From: Gammaproteobacteria bacterium
GTDB taxonomy: Bacteria; Pseudomonadota; Gammaproteobacteria; Chromatiales; Chromatiaceae
Direction: 5' to 3'
DNA: 64,000 nt
Assembly: GCA_030148485.1 (NCBI GenBank)
Contig: JASBTJ010000024.1
Location: 1-64,000, forward strand
Every line of letters starts with the position of its first letter. Position 1 is the first letter of the stretch. The notes beneath the pieces are model-generated. The model had not been told where the DNA came from and did no database searches. It saw only the letters and a program-made list of their open reading frames with translations. This document shows positions 38,107 to 49,125 of the stretch, piece after piece. Both the position numbers and the translations under genes were made by a program.

Positions 38107-38733
38107 TCACCTCTCGCCAGGCAGCAGGCCTCGCTCACCCAGGTAACCGAGCACATCGGCGACGCTCTCCTCCAATGACTGTCGGTCCGTCGTCACCACG
38201 ATCTCCGCCCGCTCCGGCGCCTCGTAGGGCGACGAGATGCCGGTGTAGTTCTTGATCAACCCGGCGCGCGCCTTCTTGTACAGCCCCTTCACGTCGCGCT
38301 CCTCGCAGACTTCGAGGGAGCAGTTGCAGTACACCTCGATGAAATCGCCGTGGGGAAACAGACCGCGGACCTTCTCGCGCTCTTCCCGGAACGGCGAGAT
38401 GAAGGCGGTCATGGCCACCACGCCGCCTTCGACGAACAATTTGGTCATTTCGCCGATGCGGCGGATGTTTTCCTTGCGGTCGTCTTCGCTGAACGTCAGG
38501 TCGGAACATAACCCATGACGGACGTTGTCGCCGTCGAACACGAAGGTGCTCACGCCGACGTCATGCAGCGCCTGCTCCACGGCGTGTGCCAGGGTGGATT
38601 TACCCGATCCGCTCAGGCCGGTAAACCACAGCACGAAGCTCCGGTGACCATGGAGGGTTTCACGCTTTTCGCGAGTGACAGTGGGCTTGTGCCACACCAC
38701 GTTGGGGCTTTTGTCCGGGGCACCGCTATCCAT
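38107..38733 (-). CDS. cysC: Adenylylsulfate kinase
   Basis: 208 residues. Phosphorylates adenylylsulfate (APS) to PAPS. P-loop is [43 protein letters not shown] is the APS-binding signature; [15 protein letters not shown] and [20 protein letters not shown] follow. It stands alone without cysD/cysN, at the edge of the glycan region. PAPS could feed sulfate assimilation or sulfation of a surface polysaccharide; no sulfotransferase is seen here. Confidence 0.96.
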   Translation of the reverse strand: MDSGAPDKSPNVVWHKPTVTREKRETLHGHRSFVLWFTGLSGSGKSTLAHAVEQALHDVGVSTFVFDGDNVRHGLCSDLTFSEDDRKENIRRIGEMTKLFVEGGVVAMTAFISPFREEREKVRGLFPHGDFIEVYCNCSLEVCEERDVKGLYKKARAGLIKNYTGISSPYEAPERAEIVVTTDRQSLEESVADVLGYLGERGLLPGER

Positions 38734-38803
38734 GTTGTTCCCTTATCGAACGGCGAAAAAGAAGCATGCCGCTATCCGCGACACGTAGATGGCGGGAAGC
38801 GCG

Positions 38804-38992
38804 TCAGTCTTCCAACACATACTTGGCACCACAATACGGGCAGGTCGCCTCGCCGGTCTTTTCGATGGGCAGATAGACCCTGGGGTGCATATTCCACACC
38901 TCATGTTCCGGCAAGGGGCAGCTCAACGGCAGATCGGCACGTTTGACGGCATAGACCTGCATGGTCGGGTCGGTCACCTGGGCGTTGGCCAT
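38804..38992 (-). CDS. zf-CHCC zinc-finger domain protein
   Basis: A 62-residue protein with a C-terminal zinc site: LSCPLPEHEVWNMHPRVYLPIEKTGEATCPYCGAKYVLED. Cys, His and the C-P-Y-C pair give the CHCC pattern also found in mitochondrial NDUFS6. In many gammaproteobacteria this small gene lies beside ilvE and waa genes; its role is unknown. It follows ilvE by 47 bases on the same strand. Confidence 0.88.
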   Translation of the reverse strand: MANAQVTDPTMQVYAVKRADLPLSCPLPEHEVWNMHPRVYLPIEKTGEATCPYCGAKYVLED

Positions 38993-39039
38993 GGCCTGTT
39001 CTCCGTGTGGTTATACGCCCCGATTGTACGGCCGACAGC

Positions 39040-39969
39040 TCAGGAGACCAAGGTCAGCCAGCCGGCATGCACCGGACTGCGGCCGTGCACCACGTCAAAG
39101 TACAGGGTCTGCAGCTGCTCGGTGATGGGGCCGCGGGTACCACTACCGATGGCGCGGCCGTCCACTTCGCGGATTGGCGTGACCTCGGCGGCGGTGCCGG
39201 TGAAGAAGGCCTCGTCGGCGATATACACCTCGTCGCGGGTGATGCGCTTTTCGACGACCTTCAGACCAAGTTCCTCGGCCAGCTGGATCACGGTGCGGCG
39301 GGTGATGCCGTCCAGGGCGGAGGTCAGATCCGGGGTGTACAACACGCCATCGCGCACGATGAAGATGTTCTCGCCGGAGCCTTCCATGACATAGCCCTCC
39401 GAATCGAGCAGCAGGGCCTCGTCATAGCCGCCGTCCAGCGCCTCTTTCAATGCCAACATGGAGTTCATGTAGTTGCCGTTGGCCTTGGCGCGGCACATGG
39501 TGATGTTGACGTGGTGGCGGGTGAAGGACGACACGCGGATACGGATACCGTTCTTCATGTTGTCCTCGCCCAGATACGCACCCCATTCCCAGGCCGCCAC
39601 CATGACGTGCACCTTCAGATTGTCGGCGCGCAGCCCCATGCCTTCGGACCCGTAGAACGCCATCGGGCGCATGTAGGCCGACTTCAGACCGTTTTCGCGC
39701 ACCGCCGCGCGCTGCGCCTCGTTGAGGGTCGCTTTGTCGAAGGGCATTTCCATACCCAGGATGTGCGCGGAGCTGAACAGGCGATTGGTGTGCTCTTCCA
39801 GACGGAAGATGGCGGTCCCTTGCTCGGCGTTGTAGGCCCGCACGCCCTCGAATACGCCCATGCCGTAATGCAGGGTGTGGGTCAGCACGTGGGTCTTCGC
39901 CTCGCGCCAGGGCACCATCTCGCCGTCCAGCCAGATGACCCCGTCGCGGTCCGCCATGGTCTTCATCAT
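39040..39969 (-). CDS. ilvE: Branched-chain amino acid aminotransferase
   Basis: About 309 residues. Final step in valine, leucine and isoleucine synthesis, PLP-dependent. DGVIWLDGEMVPWREAKTHVLTHTLHYGMGVFEGVRAY, FRLEEHTNRLFSSAHIL, the PLP-lysine region CRAKANGNYMNSMLA (Lys near 155-160), GYVMEGSGENIFIV, GITRRTV, EVYIADEAFFTGTAAEVTPI. Several start codons (39987, 39969, 39966, 39957) lie close together; 39969 follows AAGGCGG. The later MADRDG start is also plausible. Confidence 0.95.
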   Translation of the reverse strand: MMKTMADRDGVIWLDGEMVPWREAKTHVLTHTLHYGMGVFEGVRAYNAEQGTAIFRLEEHTNRLFSSAHILGMEMPFDKATLNEAQRAAVRENGLKSAYMRPMAFYGSEGMGLRADNLKVHVMVAAWEWGAYLGEDNMKNGIRIRVSSFTRHHVNITMCRAKANGNYMNSMLALKEALDGGYDEALLLDSEGYVMEGSGENIFIVRDGVLYTPDLTSALDGITRRTVIQLAEELGLKVVEKRITRDEVYIADEAFFTGTAAEVTPIREVDGRAIGSGTRGPITEQLQTLYFDVVHGRSPVHAGWLTLVS

Positions 39970-40029
39970 CAATCGTCCGCCTTCCAACGGTTTCAGTGTC
40001 TGGGCGCCAAACGGACGCCACGCTCGGTC

Positions 40030-42873
40030 TCAAGGTTCCATTGCTGCGCGCCACGCGGCCTGGACCGCGGCCCGCGCCTCGGCGTGGGCATCCGCACCCA
40101 GCAAGCCGTCCTCGCCACGCAAGGCGGCGCGATGAGTCTCGGCACGCAGCGCGCGATAGGTGTCCGCCAGCAGCCGGGCCTGATCGCGGGACACCAACCC
40201 CGCAGCGGCCAGACCGTCAAGCAGCCGGACGTTGTCGGTCCAGGCCAGCAAAGCCGGGTATTCGTGCGACCAGCGGAGGATCGCGTATTGAACCATAAAC
40301 TCGATATCGGCAACACCGCCAGGCCCCTGCTTGGGGTCGAATCGGGCGGCATCGCTGCGATCGAGCGCCTTGCGCATGCGCGCCCGCATCCGCACCACCT
40401 CGTCGCGCAACGTCGACGCATCCCGCGGGCGGCCGAGCACCTGGCGCCTGGTCGCCTCGAAACGGGCCGTGACGACGGGGTCACCGACCACCGCGCGCGC
40501 ACGAATCAACGCCTGGTGTTCCCAGGTCCAGGCATGGTTGTTCTGGTAACTGTCGAAGGCGTCCAGCGAACTCACCAGCAACCCGGACTGGCCGTTGGGC
40601 CTCAGCCGGGTATCCACCTCGTACAGCTGCCCGGACGGCGTGCGGGTATTGAGCAAATGGATCATGCGTTGCGCCATGCGGACATAGAACTGATCGTTGG
40701 GCACCGGTTTGGCACCATCGGTCATAGCGTTGACGTCCCGACTGCCGTGCAGGAACACCAGATCCAGATCCGAACCGTAACCCAGCTCCAGGCCGCCCAG
40801 TTTGCCGTAGGCGACCACCGCGAAACCGCTGTCATCGCCGTCGACGCGCTGCGGGCGGCCATAGCGGGACACCATATGTGCCCAGGCCAGTTGGTAGACC
40901 CGCGTCAGCACCACCTCGGCGATCTCGGTCAGGTAGTCGCTGACCACCATCAGCGGAATGGCCCCGGTCAGATCCGCGGCAGCAACCCGTAAGCGGTTAC
41001 CCTGCGCGAACTGGCGCAGGCGCTCCATCTGCTGCTCCAGGTCATCTGCATGAACAGGCGCCAGCAGGGTGTCCAGCTCCGCCATCAGATCCGCGCGCTG
41101 CAACGGTGAGTACAGGCGGGCCGGGTCGAGCAGCTCATCGAACAGAATCGGCTGCCGCGCGAGTTGTGCGCCTACCCAGGGGCTGGCCGCCACCAACCGC
41201 ACCAGATGCCCCAACATCGGCGGATTTTCCACCAACAGGTCCAGATAGGCGGTACGACGCATGACCGCCTCAAGCAGGTCGAGCAGCCGCCCCAATACCG
41301 TGACGGTATCGGGCTCCTTGACCACGGCGCGCAGCAGCTGCGGCATCAGCTCATCAAGCCGTTTACGTCCGTTGTCCGACAGGCGCCGACAGGCGGCGCT
41401 GCCGCTGAACGCCACCAGGCGCTCCGCCGCGGCCTGTGCCGCCTCGAACCCCGCGTCGCCGAGCCGCCGCGCGATTTGCGTTGTATCGTCTTCGCCCCAG
41501 GCCCGCACCAGCGGGTCGCCTGTCGGCGTCAACGGCTCGCGGTCGGCGAACACCGCGTCGAAATGCGCCTGCACGCGCTGCCGATGGGACTGGAGGACCG
41601 GGCCGAACGCAGCCCAGTCCGGATAACCCAGCGCCGCCGCCAGACGGTCGCGGCCGGCAACGTCATCCGGCAACCGGTGGGTTTGCTCGTCCCGCCATGC
41701 CTGGATGCGGTTTTCCGTGCGGCGCAGCAGCACATAGGCGTCGGTGAGTTCGGCGACCGCCGATACAGGCAGCTCCCCGCTGGCGCCCAGACGCGCCAAC
41801 ACCTGCAGGATAGGCCGTACCTGCAAGTCGGGCTCGCGACCGCCGCGGACCAACTGAAAGGCCTGACCGATGAACTCGATCTCGCGGATGCCGCCGGGAC
41901 CCAGCTTGATATTCGCCTCATTGCCGCGCTTGTGCAGTTCGGCAGCAAGCTTCGCCTTCAACTCGCGGATCGCGTCGATGGCGCCAAAGTCGATATAACG
42001 GCGGAACACGAACGGTCGCAGGATGGCCATCAACGCGGCCACATCCGCGGGCTCGCCGGTGAGCGCCCGGGCCTTGATCATGGCGTAGCGTTCCCACGGG
42101 CGCCCCTGTGACTGGTAATAGGTGTCCAGCGCGCTGAACGACAACACCAGCGGCCCGGCGTCGCCGAAAGGTCGCAAACGCACGTCCACCCGGAACACGA
42201 AGCCGTCCTCGGTCTGTTCGCCCAACATCTTGATCAACTTGCGGGCCAGACGGGTGAAGAAGGTTTCGTTGTCCAGGGCGCGCTTGCCGTCCGTCTGCCC
42301 TGCGGCCGGGAAGGCGAAGATCAGATCGATGTCGGAGGACAGATTGAGCTCGCGCCCCCCCAGCTTACCCATCCCGAGCACCACCAGACGCTGAGCCCGA
42401 CCAGCGGCATCCCGGGGCTCGCCATACCGATCCACCAACGAGGAATGCAGCCAGGCCAGCGACTGCCCGACACACTGGTCAGCCAGCTCAGACAGGTCGT
42501 CGAGGGTCTCGGTCAGTGCGGCCTGATCGGTCAGGTCCCGCCAGATGATGCGCACCATCTGCTCACGGCGGAACACCCTCAGCCGCCGAGCAAGGTCCGG
42601 CTCGTCGGCCACGCCCTGCAATGCCGCCACCAGGGCGTCGGCCAACTCGCCGGGTGCCAGTGGCCTGTCCAACAGGCCGCCACCGAGCAGTCGCAACAAC
42701 AGTTGCGGTTCGATCAAACAGGCCTGTGCGACATAGTCGCTGCCTTGCCAGACACGCCACGCAGCGGCCCGGTGTTCATCGGCGAGCGGTGCCAAGCCAC
42801 ACGCGGAAAGGGCCGTTTGCCATTGCGACCAGAGGCGTGCCAAACGCGCGTCGGCGGGGTGTTGCTCGGACAT
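40030..42873 (-). CDS. glnE: Glutamine synthetase adenylyltransferase/adenylyl-removing enzyme
   Basis: 947 residues, typical for GlnE. Two nucleotidyltransferase domains are visible: the N-terminal adenylyl-removing domain with LGMGKLGGRELNLSSDIDLIF (near residue 172) and the C-terminal adenylylating domain with VAYGKLGGLELGYGSDLDLVFLHG (near 690). LGPGGIREIEFIGQAFQL and QGPGGVADIEFMVQYAIL are the paired central motifs. It modifies glutamine synthetase in response to PII signalling. ATG 42873 gives a natural start (MSEQHPADARL). It precedes ilvE by 60 bases, a common order in this group. Confidence 0.97.
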   Translation of the reverse strand: MSEQHPADARLARLWSQWQTALSACGLAPLADEHRAAAWRVWQGSDYVAQACLIEPQLLLRLLGGGLLDRPLAPGELADALVAALQGVADEPDLARRLRVFRREQMVRIIWRDLTDQAALTETLDDLSELADQCVGQSLAWLHSSLVDRYGEPRDAAGRAQRLVVLGMGKLGGRELNLSSDIDLIFAFPAAGQTDGKRALDNETFFTRLARKLIKMLGEQTEDGFVFRVDVRLRPFGDAGPLVLSFSALDTYYQSQGRPWERYAMIKARALTGEPADVAALMAILRPFVFRRYIDFGAIDAIRELKAKLAAELHKRGNEANIKLGPGGIREIEFIGQAFQLVRGGREPDLQVRPILQVLARLGASGELPVSAVAELTDAYVLLRRTENRIQAWRDEQTHRLPDDVAGRDRLAAALGYPDWAAFGPVLQSHRQRVQAHFDAVFADREPLTPTGDPLVRAWGEDDTTQIARRLGDAGFEAAQAAAERLVAFSGSAACRRLSDNGRKRLDELMPQLLRAVVKEPDTVTVLGRLLDLLEAVMRRTAYLDLLVENPPMLGHLVRLVAASPWVGAQLARQPILFDELLDPARLYSPLQRADLMAELDTLLAPVHADDLEQQMERLRQFAQGNRLRVAAADLTGAIPLMVVSDYLTEIAEVVLTRVYQLAWAHMVSRYGRPQRVDGDDSGFAVVAYGKLGGLELGYGSDLDLVFLHGSRDVNAMTDGAKPVPNDQFYVRMAQRMIHLLNTRTPSGQLYEVDTRLRPNGQSGLLVSSLDAFDSYQNNHAWTWEHQALIRARAVVGDPVVTARFEATRRQVLGRPRDASTLRDEVVRMRARMRKALDRSDAARFDPKQGPGGVADIEFMVQYAILRWSHEYPALLAWTDNVRLLDGLAAAGLVSRDQARLLADTYRALRAETHRAALRGEDGLLGADAHAEARAAVQAAWRAAMEP

Positions 42874-43096
42874 CAGGGGACCTGCTGCGGAATCGAACCC
42901 ATGCGGCGGACGGAACCGCCACCGGCGCAATGTCTCACCTTCACGGCGCAGGGGAAACCCTGCGCATCACCCCAACAGTGATGGCAAAGCAATCACCGGT
43001 TGCGCATCAAGCGCAGGCGATAGCCGGCACGGCCCGCGCCCATGCGGCGTTTTCCGGCCGCATTGCACCGTTCAGCCAAGCGGATCCGGCACTGGA

Positions 43097-43543
43097 TTAG
43101 GGTGTCGCCGCGGCCTGCGCCATGCTCGCCAGCCCCTTGGTCATCTTCTCCAGCACCGGCAGGTCGTCAGGCACACCGTGTCGTTCGGCGATGTAGGCCG
43201 GCGCATTCCAGCCGATATGCACCTGGCCCTCGTCGTCCTGCCAGACCAGATACTTGAGCGGTAGATCGATCCCCGCCGTCTGGGCCTGCTGCATCAGCAA
43301 TGTGCCCCCCTTGGGATTACCGAAGATCAGCAACTGGGTGGGACGCAACGCCAACCCAACCCGCTCCGCGCCCTGGGCATGATCGACCCTGGCGAACACG
43401 GTGAAACCCCGTTCGGAAACGATCTTTTCCAGGCGATCGGCGGTATCGGCGACCGAGTGTTCACTGACTTGCGACAACAAGCCGTCGGCCGCGTATGAGA
43501 GTGTGACAACGAGATACAAAGGCAATAGCGTGATCCAACGCAT
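43097..43543 (-). CDS. Exported DUF302-domain protein
   Basis: 148 residues with a cleavable signal peptide (MRWITLLPLYLVVTLSYAAD). The mature part has DTADRLEKIVSERGFTVFARVDHAQGAERVGLALRPTQLLIFGNPKGGTLLMQ and GIDLPLKYLVWQDDEGQVHIGWN, the DUF302 core. The family is widespread in proteobacterial periplasms and is often associated with metal or redox stress; no activity is established. AAGGAGG lies six bases before the ATG at 43543, a strong site. Confidence 0.88.
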   Translation of the reverse strand: MRWITLLPLYLVVTLSYAADGLLSQVSEHSVADTADRLEKIVSERGFTVFARVDHAQGAERVGLALRPTQLLIFGNPKGGTLLMQQAQTAGIDLPLKYLVWQDDEGQVHIGWNAPAYIAERHGVPDDLPVLEKMTKGLASMAQAAATP

Positions 43544-43680
43544 GGGAAATCCTCCTTGGAGTCCGGTAACTATAACCGGCGTGATATATCGCATGTTGCG
43601 AACCAGCCCACGCCACCAGAGTACCCGCGCCATCAAGCCAGTGCGATCAAACACCTTGCCAACATGCCAAGGCTACTGTC

Positions 43681-45646
43681 ATGGTTCCCTCGGGGCCGAG
43701 GACTCCGCCAAAACGACTCGAACAACCCGTGTCAGACACACCCACACACCACCGCCGCGCTTTCCGTGTCCGCCATTGGCTGGGCATGGGTGCCTTGCTC
43801 CTGGCACTGGCCGAGCCGCTGCTGGCGGCCCAGCATCTGCGGTTGCTGGTGGCCCGCACGGCCAACGAGGCCGGGTTGATCAACCACTTGGCAACGGCAT
43901 TCTCCACCGACCGTCCGGACGTACAGGTGGAGGTGATCAACACCGGCACCCTGGCTTCCCTGGAGCGCGGTCGCACTGGCGATGCGGATGCCATCATCAC
44001 CCACGCGCCGGAAGCGGAACTGCTGTTCATGGCGGACGGCTTCGGCCTGAGCCGCAGCCTGTTCATGTACAACCAGTCTGCCGTATTCGGCCCACCCGAC
44101 GACCCGCTCAAGCTCCGCCAGCAGGCCAACCTGCTCGACGCCCTGCGACGCATCGCGGAGGCCGAACCGGCATTCCTGGTCCAGGGCGACCGGTCCGGGA
44201 CCGCATACCGGCTCTCCCAGCTGTGGGCCGCGGCGCGGGTTCGGCCGACATGGCTGGGTTATGAAACCACCCATGGCGGGTCGGTGGCGACATTGGGCAC
44301 CGCCGCCGAATTCGGCGCCTATGCCTTCGCGGACATGTCCAGCTACTTCAGCCTCCCCCCCCGAGCGCCGCACCCAGCTCGCGCCGCTGGTGCGCGACCA
44401 CCGCGCGCTGCGCAACGAATTCCATTACATCGTCGTCAACCCGGACAAGGTCAACGGCGTCAATGCAAAACTGGCGGACGAGTTTCTCGGCTTCCTGGTA
44501 TCGGACCGCGGCCAACGCATGATCAGTCGATTCGGGCTAGACCGCGCGCCGATAGCACTCTTTACGCCGGCGGCACACATCGATCCCACCCTCATGATGC
44601 GTCGCAGTCAAACGCAGCTTGCCAGTCAGCAGCGCCATACCTACTTGCTCAGCGCGGCCGTGGTCGTCGCCCTGACACTCAGCCTACTGGGACTGTTCAT
44701 CTACCGTCGCGCCCGTGCCCTGGCGAACACCGCGATGCACCATGCGGATCGGATAGAACGCGCGGTCTCCGCCAGCGAGCACGGCCTGTTCGAATGGGAC
44801 ATGCAGGCCGGCAGCCTCTACTGGACACTCCAGACCCTTGACCTGCTCGGCCTGGAGACCTCGGACGCCCGCAATCTGCATGCCCTGTTGCGCCAAGCGC
44901 TGGAGAACAGCGAAGCCAGCCGGGTCAGCATGGCCCTGCAACAAGCCATCGCGGTAAGCGACGGCAAGCTGGTCCGGATCCTGTTCCGCAGCCGCGGCGC
45001 GCAGATGGAATTACGCGGCCACGCCGAGCGGGACGACGAAGGCAACCCGTTTCGCTTTGCCGGTGCGATATACCAAGTGACGGACGATCAAGCCCAGCCG
45101 TCCGTGTTCGACGAAGGCCTGCGCGACATCCTCACCGGGTTGCCCAATCGACAACTGATCAGCGACCGCCTACAACATGCGCTTTCCCAATGCGCCCGCA
45201 CCCAGGCATCCTGCATGGTGCTGATGGTCAGCATCAATGCGGTGCGCACCGCCGAGAACCTGAGTGACGCCGCGCCCGACGACGATGTCATCCGTGCCAT
45301 CGCCGCACGGCTGCGCCAGCTGCTGCGCGCCAGCGACACCATCGCGCGGGTCGAACACACCACCTTCGCGGTGATATTGCCGTCCACCGACGAGGAACAC
45401 TGCCGTCAAGCGGTGGAAAAACTGCTCGCCGGCCTGGAGCGCCCGTTCCACGTCAGGCATCGCAGCCTGCACGTCGACGGCGCCATCGGCTGCGCGATCT
45501 ATCCGGACCACGGCGAGCAACACCAGACCCTGCTGCAACGCGCCCAATTGGCCATGTTACAGGCGACGCGCGACGGCCAATCACTAGTGATCTTCAAGGC
45601 CCCAAGCGAGCCTGGACGCACAGCCGATCACGCGCCCCACGCATAA
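43681..45646 (+). pseudogene. TupA-like binding protein-PAS-GGDEF sensor, frame broken at C8 tract
   Basis: A single protein reads across two frames. Frame one (from ATG 43681 or GTG 43729) has a signal sequence, then a tungstate/molybdate-type periplasmic binding domain (VINTGTLASLERGRTGDADAIITHAPEAELLFMADGFG; GDRSGTAYRLSQLW). At a run of eight C (44355-44362) the frame is lost; with seven C it continues as SYFSLPPERRTQLAPLVRDH. Frame two goes on with a transmembrane helix (about 44641-44706), a PAS-like domain and a GGDEF fold (DILTGLPNRQLISDRL) whose active-site motif is degenerate (VEHTTF). So this is likely an anion-sensing receptor without cyclase activity. Phase variation, decay or sequence error can all explain the break. 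Confidence 0.82.
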
Positions 45647-45670
45647 AAAAAAGCCCCGCCGAAGCGGGGC
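45645..45670 (-). terminator. Rho-independent terminator of groESL
   Basis: GCCCCGC-CGAA-GCGGGGC hairpin (45653-45670), followed on the minus strand by eight T (45652-45645). It sits 28 bases after the groL stop. On the plus strand the hairpin lacks a U-run, so it mainly serves groESL while also lying at the end of the convergent sensor gene. Confidence 0.92.
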
Positions 45671-45698
45671 TCTCGTACAGCTCGGGGAACAGGCCGGC

Positions 45699-47354
<1,656 letters not shown>

Positions 47355-47401
47355 CTAACTCCTGAATTCTCTAGAGGCTGACGGGGTAAGAGGCGAGAGA
47401 C

Positions 47402-47692
47402 TCAGCCTTCGATCACACCCATGATGTCTTCTTCGCGCATCATCAGCAGTTCCTCGCCGTCCACCTTGACGGCGGTGCCGCTGTACTGGCCGAACAGCAC
47501 GGTGTCGCCGACCTTCACGTCCATGGGGCGGACGTCGCCGTTTTCCAGGATCCGGCCGTTACCCGCGGCCAACACCTCACCGCGGTTGGGCTTTTCGGTG
47601 GCAGAGCCGGGCAGCACGATGCCGCCGGCAGAGACAGTCTCTTCCTCGACGCGGCGCACCAGCACGCGGTCGTGCAAAGGACGGATGTTCAT
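47402..47692 (-). CDS. groS: 10-kDa co-chaperonin GroES
   Basis: 96 residues, normal length. [44 protein letters not shown] contains the mobile loop that docks on Gro[40 protein letters not shown] ends the domain. ATG 47692 is preceded by AAGGAGAT. First gene of the heat-shock operon, controlled by the promoter and CIRCE operator upstream. Confidence 0.99.
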   Translation of the reverse strand: MNIRPLHDRVLVRRVEEETVSAGGIVLPGSATEKPNRGEVLAAGNGRILENGDVRPMDVKVGDTVLFGQYSGTAVKVDGEELLMMREEDIMGVIEG

Positions 47693-47760
47693 ACCGTTGA
47701 TCTCCTTCACGTGATCAAAATCATCAATGACTTGGGGGAGTAAAAGCGGGGCGGGCGTCG

Positions 47761-47787
47761 TTAGCACTCACCCCGCTGGAGTGCCAA
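47761..47787 (-). promoter_or_regulatory. CIRCE operator (HrcA site)
   Basis: TTAGCACTC, nine-base spacer, GAGTGCCAA: the HrcA-binding inverted repeat with one departure from consensus (GAGTGCTAA). It starts at the last base of the -10 element and covers the likely transcription start, the arrangement in which HrcA represses groESL until heat or misfolded protein titrates it. Predicts an hrcA gene elsewhere in the genome. Confidence 0.92.
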
Positions 47788-47814
47788 TAATAGGTCCAAA
47801 CAACGGGAAGTCAA
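47787..47814 (-). promoter_or_regulatory. Sigma-70 promoter of groESL
   Basis: On the minus strand TTGACT (47814-47809), 16-bp spacer, TATTAT (47792-47787). Its downstream edge overlaps CIRCE. No convincing sigma-32 promoter was seen. Confidence 0.75.
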
Positions 47815-47953
47815 GGGCTGTAGGCGCATCCGCACATACCGTGAAAACCGGCAGCCCGCTATGGTAAGTGCTGATAATTAAAGACCTTATCGACTTGGCC
47901 GACGTCTTTACCATCAGTTCCTACCAGGACTGCCCGCTGTCACAGGAGGCCCC

Positions 47954-48565
47954 ATGTCCGCACCCGAGCCGCGTACCGAACCGACGCTGTTGGCGTACTT
48001 TAACGACGCCCTGCACGCCGCCAGCCGCCATCAGCAGCTGGCAGCCAGCGACGCCACGCTGCACTACCTGTCGCGACTGCTCACCGATTATGCCCGCAGC
48101 GATCGACTTTTCGATGACACCGCCGAGGGTCGGCGACTGCAGCCGCTGGCGCTGCTCTATGGTCAGGCCCTCGACGCCCCGACCCCGCGCGAACGGCGCC
48201 TGCTGTTGCAGCGACTGGGCGATCTGGCATTGTTCGTCGGCGGGCTGTTCGGCGGGCGTCTGCAGCGGCGACTGGCGGATCTGGACTATTGCGTCAGGAT
48301 GGGCACCGGAGCGTACGGCCATCTGGGCGCATTGCCCGAGCGCGCCGCCGCGCCGCAGGCGCTACGCACCGTGTTTCAGGAACTGGCCCAGGGATTCGGG
48401 CATTTCGTCGGGGTGCTGGCCGAGATCGGCGCCCGCCGTGACGGCGCGCAAAGCGACATCCTGGAGCTGTACGCCTTATGGGAACAATCGCATGACCCGC
48501 GGCTGGCCGAACGACTCCGGGCCCTGGGCCTGACGCCGCTACCCACGACTCGCCGCCAGCATTGA
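47954..48565 (+). CDS. Conserved hypothetical protein (203 aa)
   Basis: A 203-residue all-helical soluble protein, divergent from groS. LAYFNDALHAASRHQQLAASDATLHYLSRLLTDYARSDRLFDD, RLLLQRLGDLALFVGGLFGGRLQRRLADLDYCVRMGTGAYGHLG and DILELYALWEQSHDPRLAERLRALGL look conserved rather than random. I have the impression of a proteobacterial family with this LGDLALFVxGLF pattern but cannot name it. An AGGAGG ribosome site (47944-47949) sits just ahead of the ATG. Confidence 0.7.
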   Translation: MSAPEPRTEPTLLAYFNDALHAASRHQQLAASDATLHYLSRLLTDYARSDRLFDDTAEGRRLQPLALLYGQALDAPTPRERRLLLQRLGDLALFVGGLFGGRLQRRLADLDYCVRMGTGAYGHLGALPERAAAPQALRTVFQELAQGFGHFVGVLAEIGARRDGAQSDILELYALWEQSHDPRLAERLRALGLTPLPTTRRQH

Positions 48566-48584
48566 AACACCGCGTCGGACCGCG

Positions 48585-49022
48585 TCAATCGTCGCGATGG
48601 AACTCGCCATCGATGATGCGCGGCTGGCCGGGCTTGTCCGGCGGACGCTCACCAGGACGCAACACGCCACGCCGCCGGAGCCAGCCCAGGGTCAGCGCCC
48701 GCCGGATCGGCGTGATCAACAGCAAAAAGCCCACCGCGTCGGTGATGAATCCGGGCAACAGCAAGGCCAGCCCGGCCATCAACAGCACCGCGCCCTCGAG
48801 CATTTCCAGTGCCGGGACCTCGCCCCGCGCGCTCGCCTCGCGGACCCGCATCAGCACCGACAGGCCCTGCAGACGCACCAACACACCGCCCAGCACCGCC
48901 GTGAACACGGTCAATGCGATGGTGGGGATGGCGCCGATCTGAGCACCGACCTGGATCAGGAAGTACAGCTCCACCAGGGGCGTGGCGACGAAAAACAGCA
49001 GTATGAATACAAGTGGCGACAT
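48585..49022 (-). CDS. fxsA: FxsA family membrane protein
   Basis: 145 residues with three or four membrane helices: LVFILLFFVATPLVELYFLIQVG, IPTIALTVFTAVLGGVLVRLQGL, LEMLEGAVLLMAGLALLLPGFITDAVGFLLLITPIRR. E. coli FxsA suppresses F-plasmid exclusion of phage T7; its general function is unknown. It neighbours groESL in many gammaproteobacteria, as here. The tail is polar (DGEFHRDD). Confidence 0.93.
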   Translation of the reverse strand: MSPLVFILLFFVATPLVELYFLIQVGAQIGAIPTIALTVFTAVLGGVLVRLQGLSVLMRVREASARGEVPALEMLEGAVLLMAGLALLLPGFITDAVGFLLLITPIRRALTLGWLRRRGVLRPGERPPDKPGQPRIIDGEFHRDD

Positions 49023-49125
49023 CCGGCGAGCTTAAGCACAGCCGCGCAGGACCACAAGCCTGAAACAATCGGGGGATATTGCCGATCTGTTTACCCAGAC
49101 ACCAGCCCGGTCTAATGTGCCGACC

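Noticed and set aside
39007..40992. 661-residue plus-strand open frame
   Set aside because: Antisense to ilvE and glnE, both with full sets of catalytic motifs.
42880..42905. tRNA T-arm-like string GGTTCGATTCC on the minus strand
   Set aside because: No matching acceptor stem, anticodon arm or D-arm around it; isolated coincidence.
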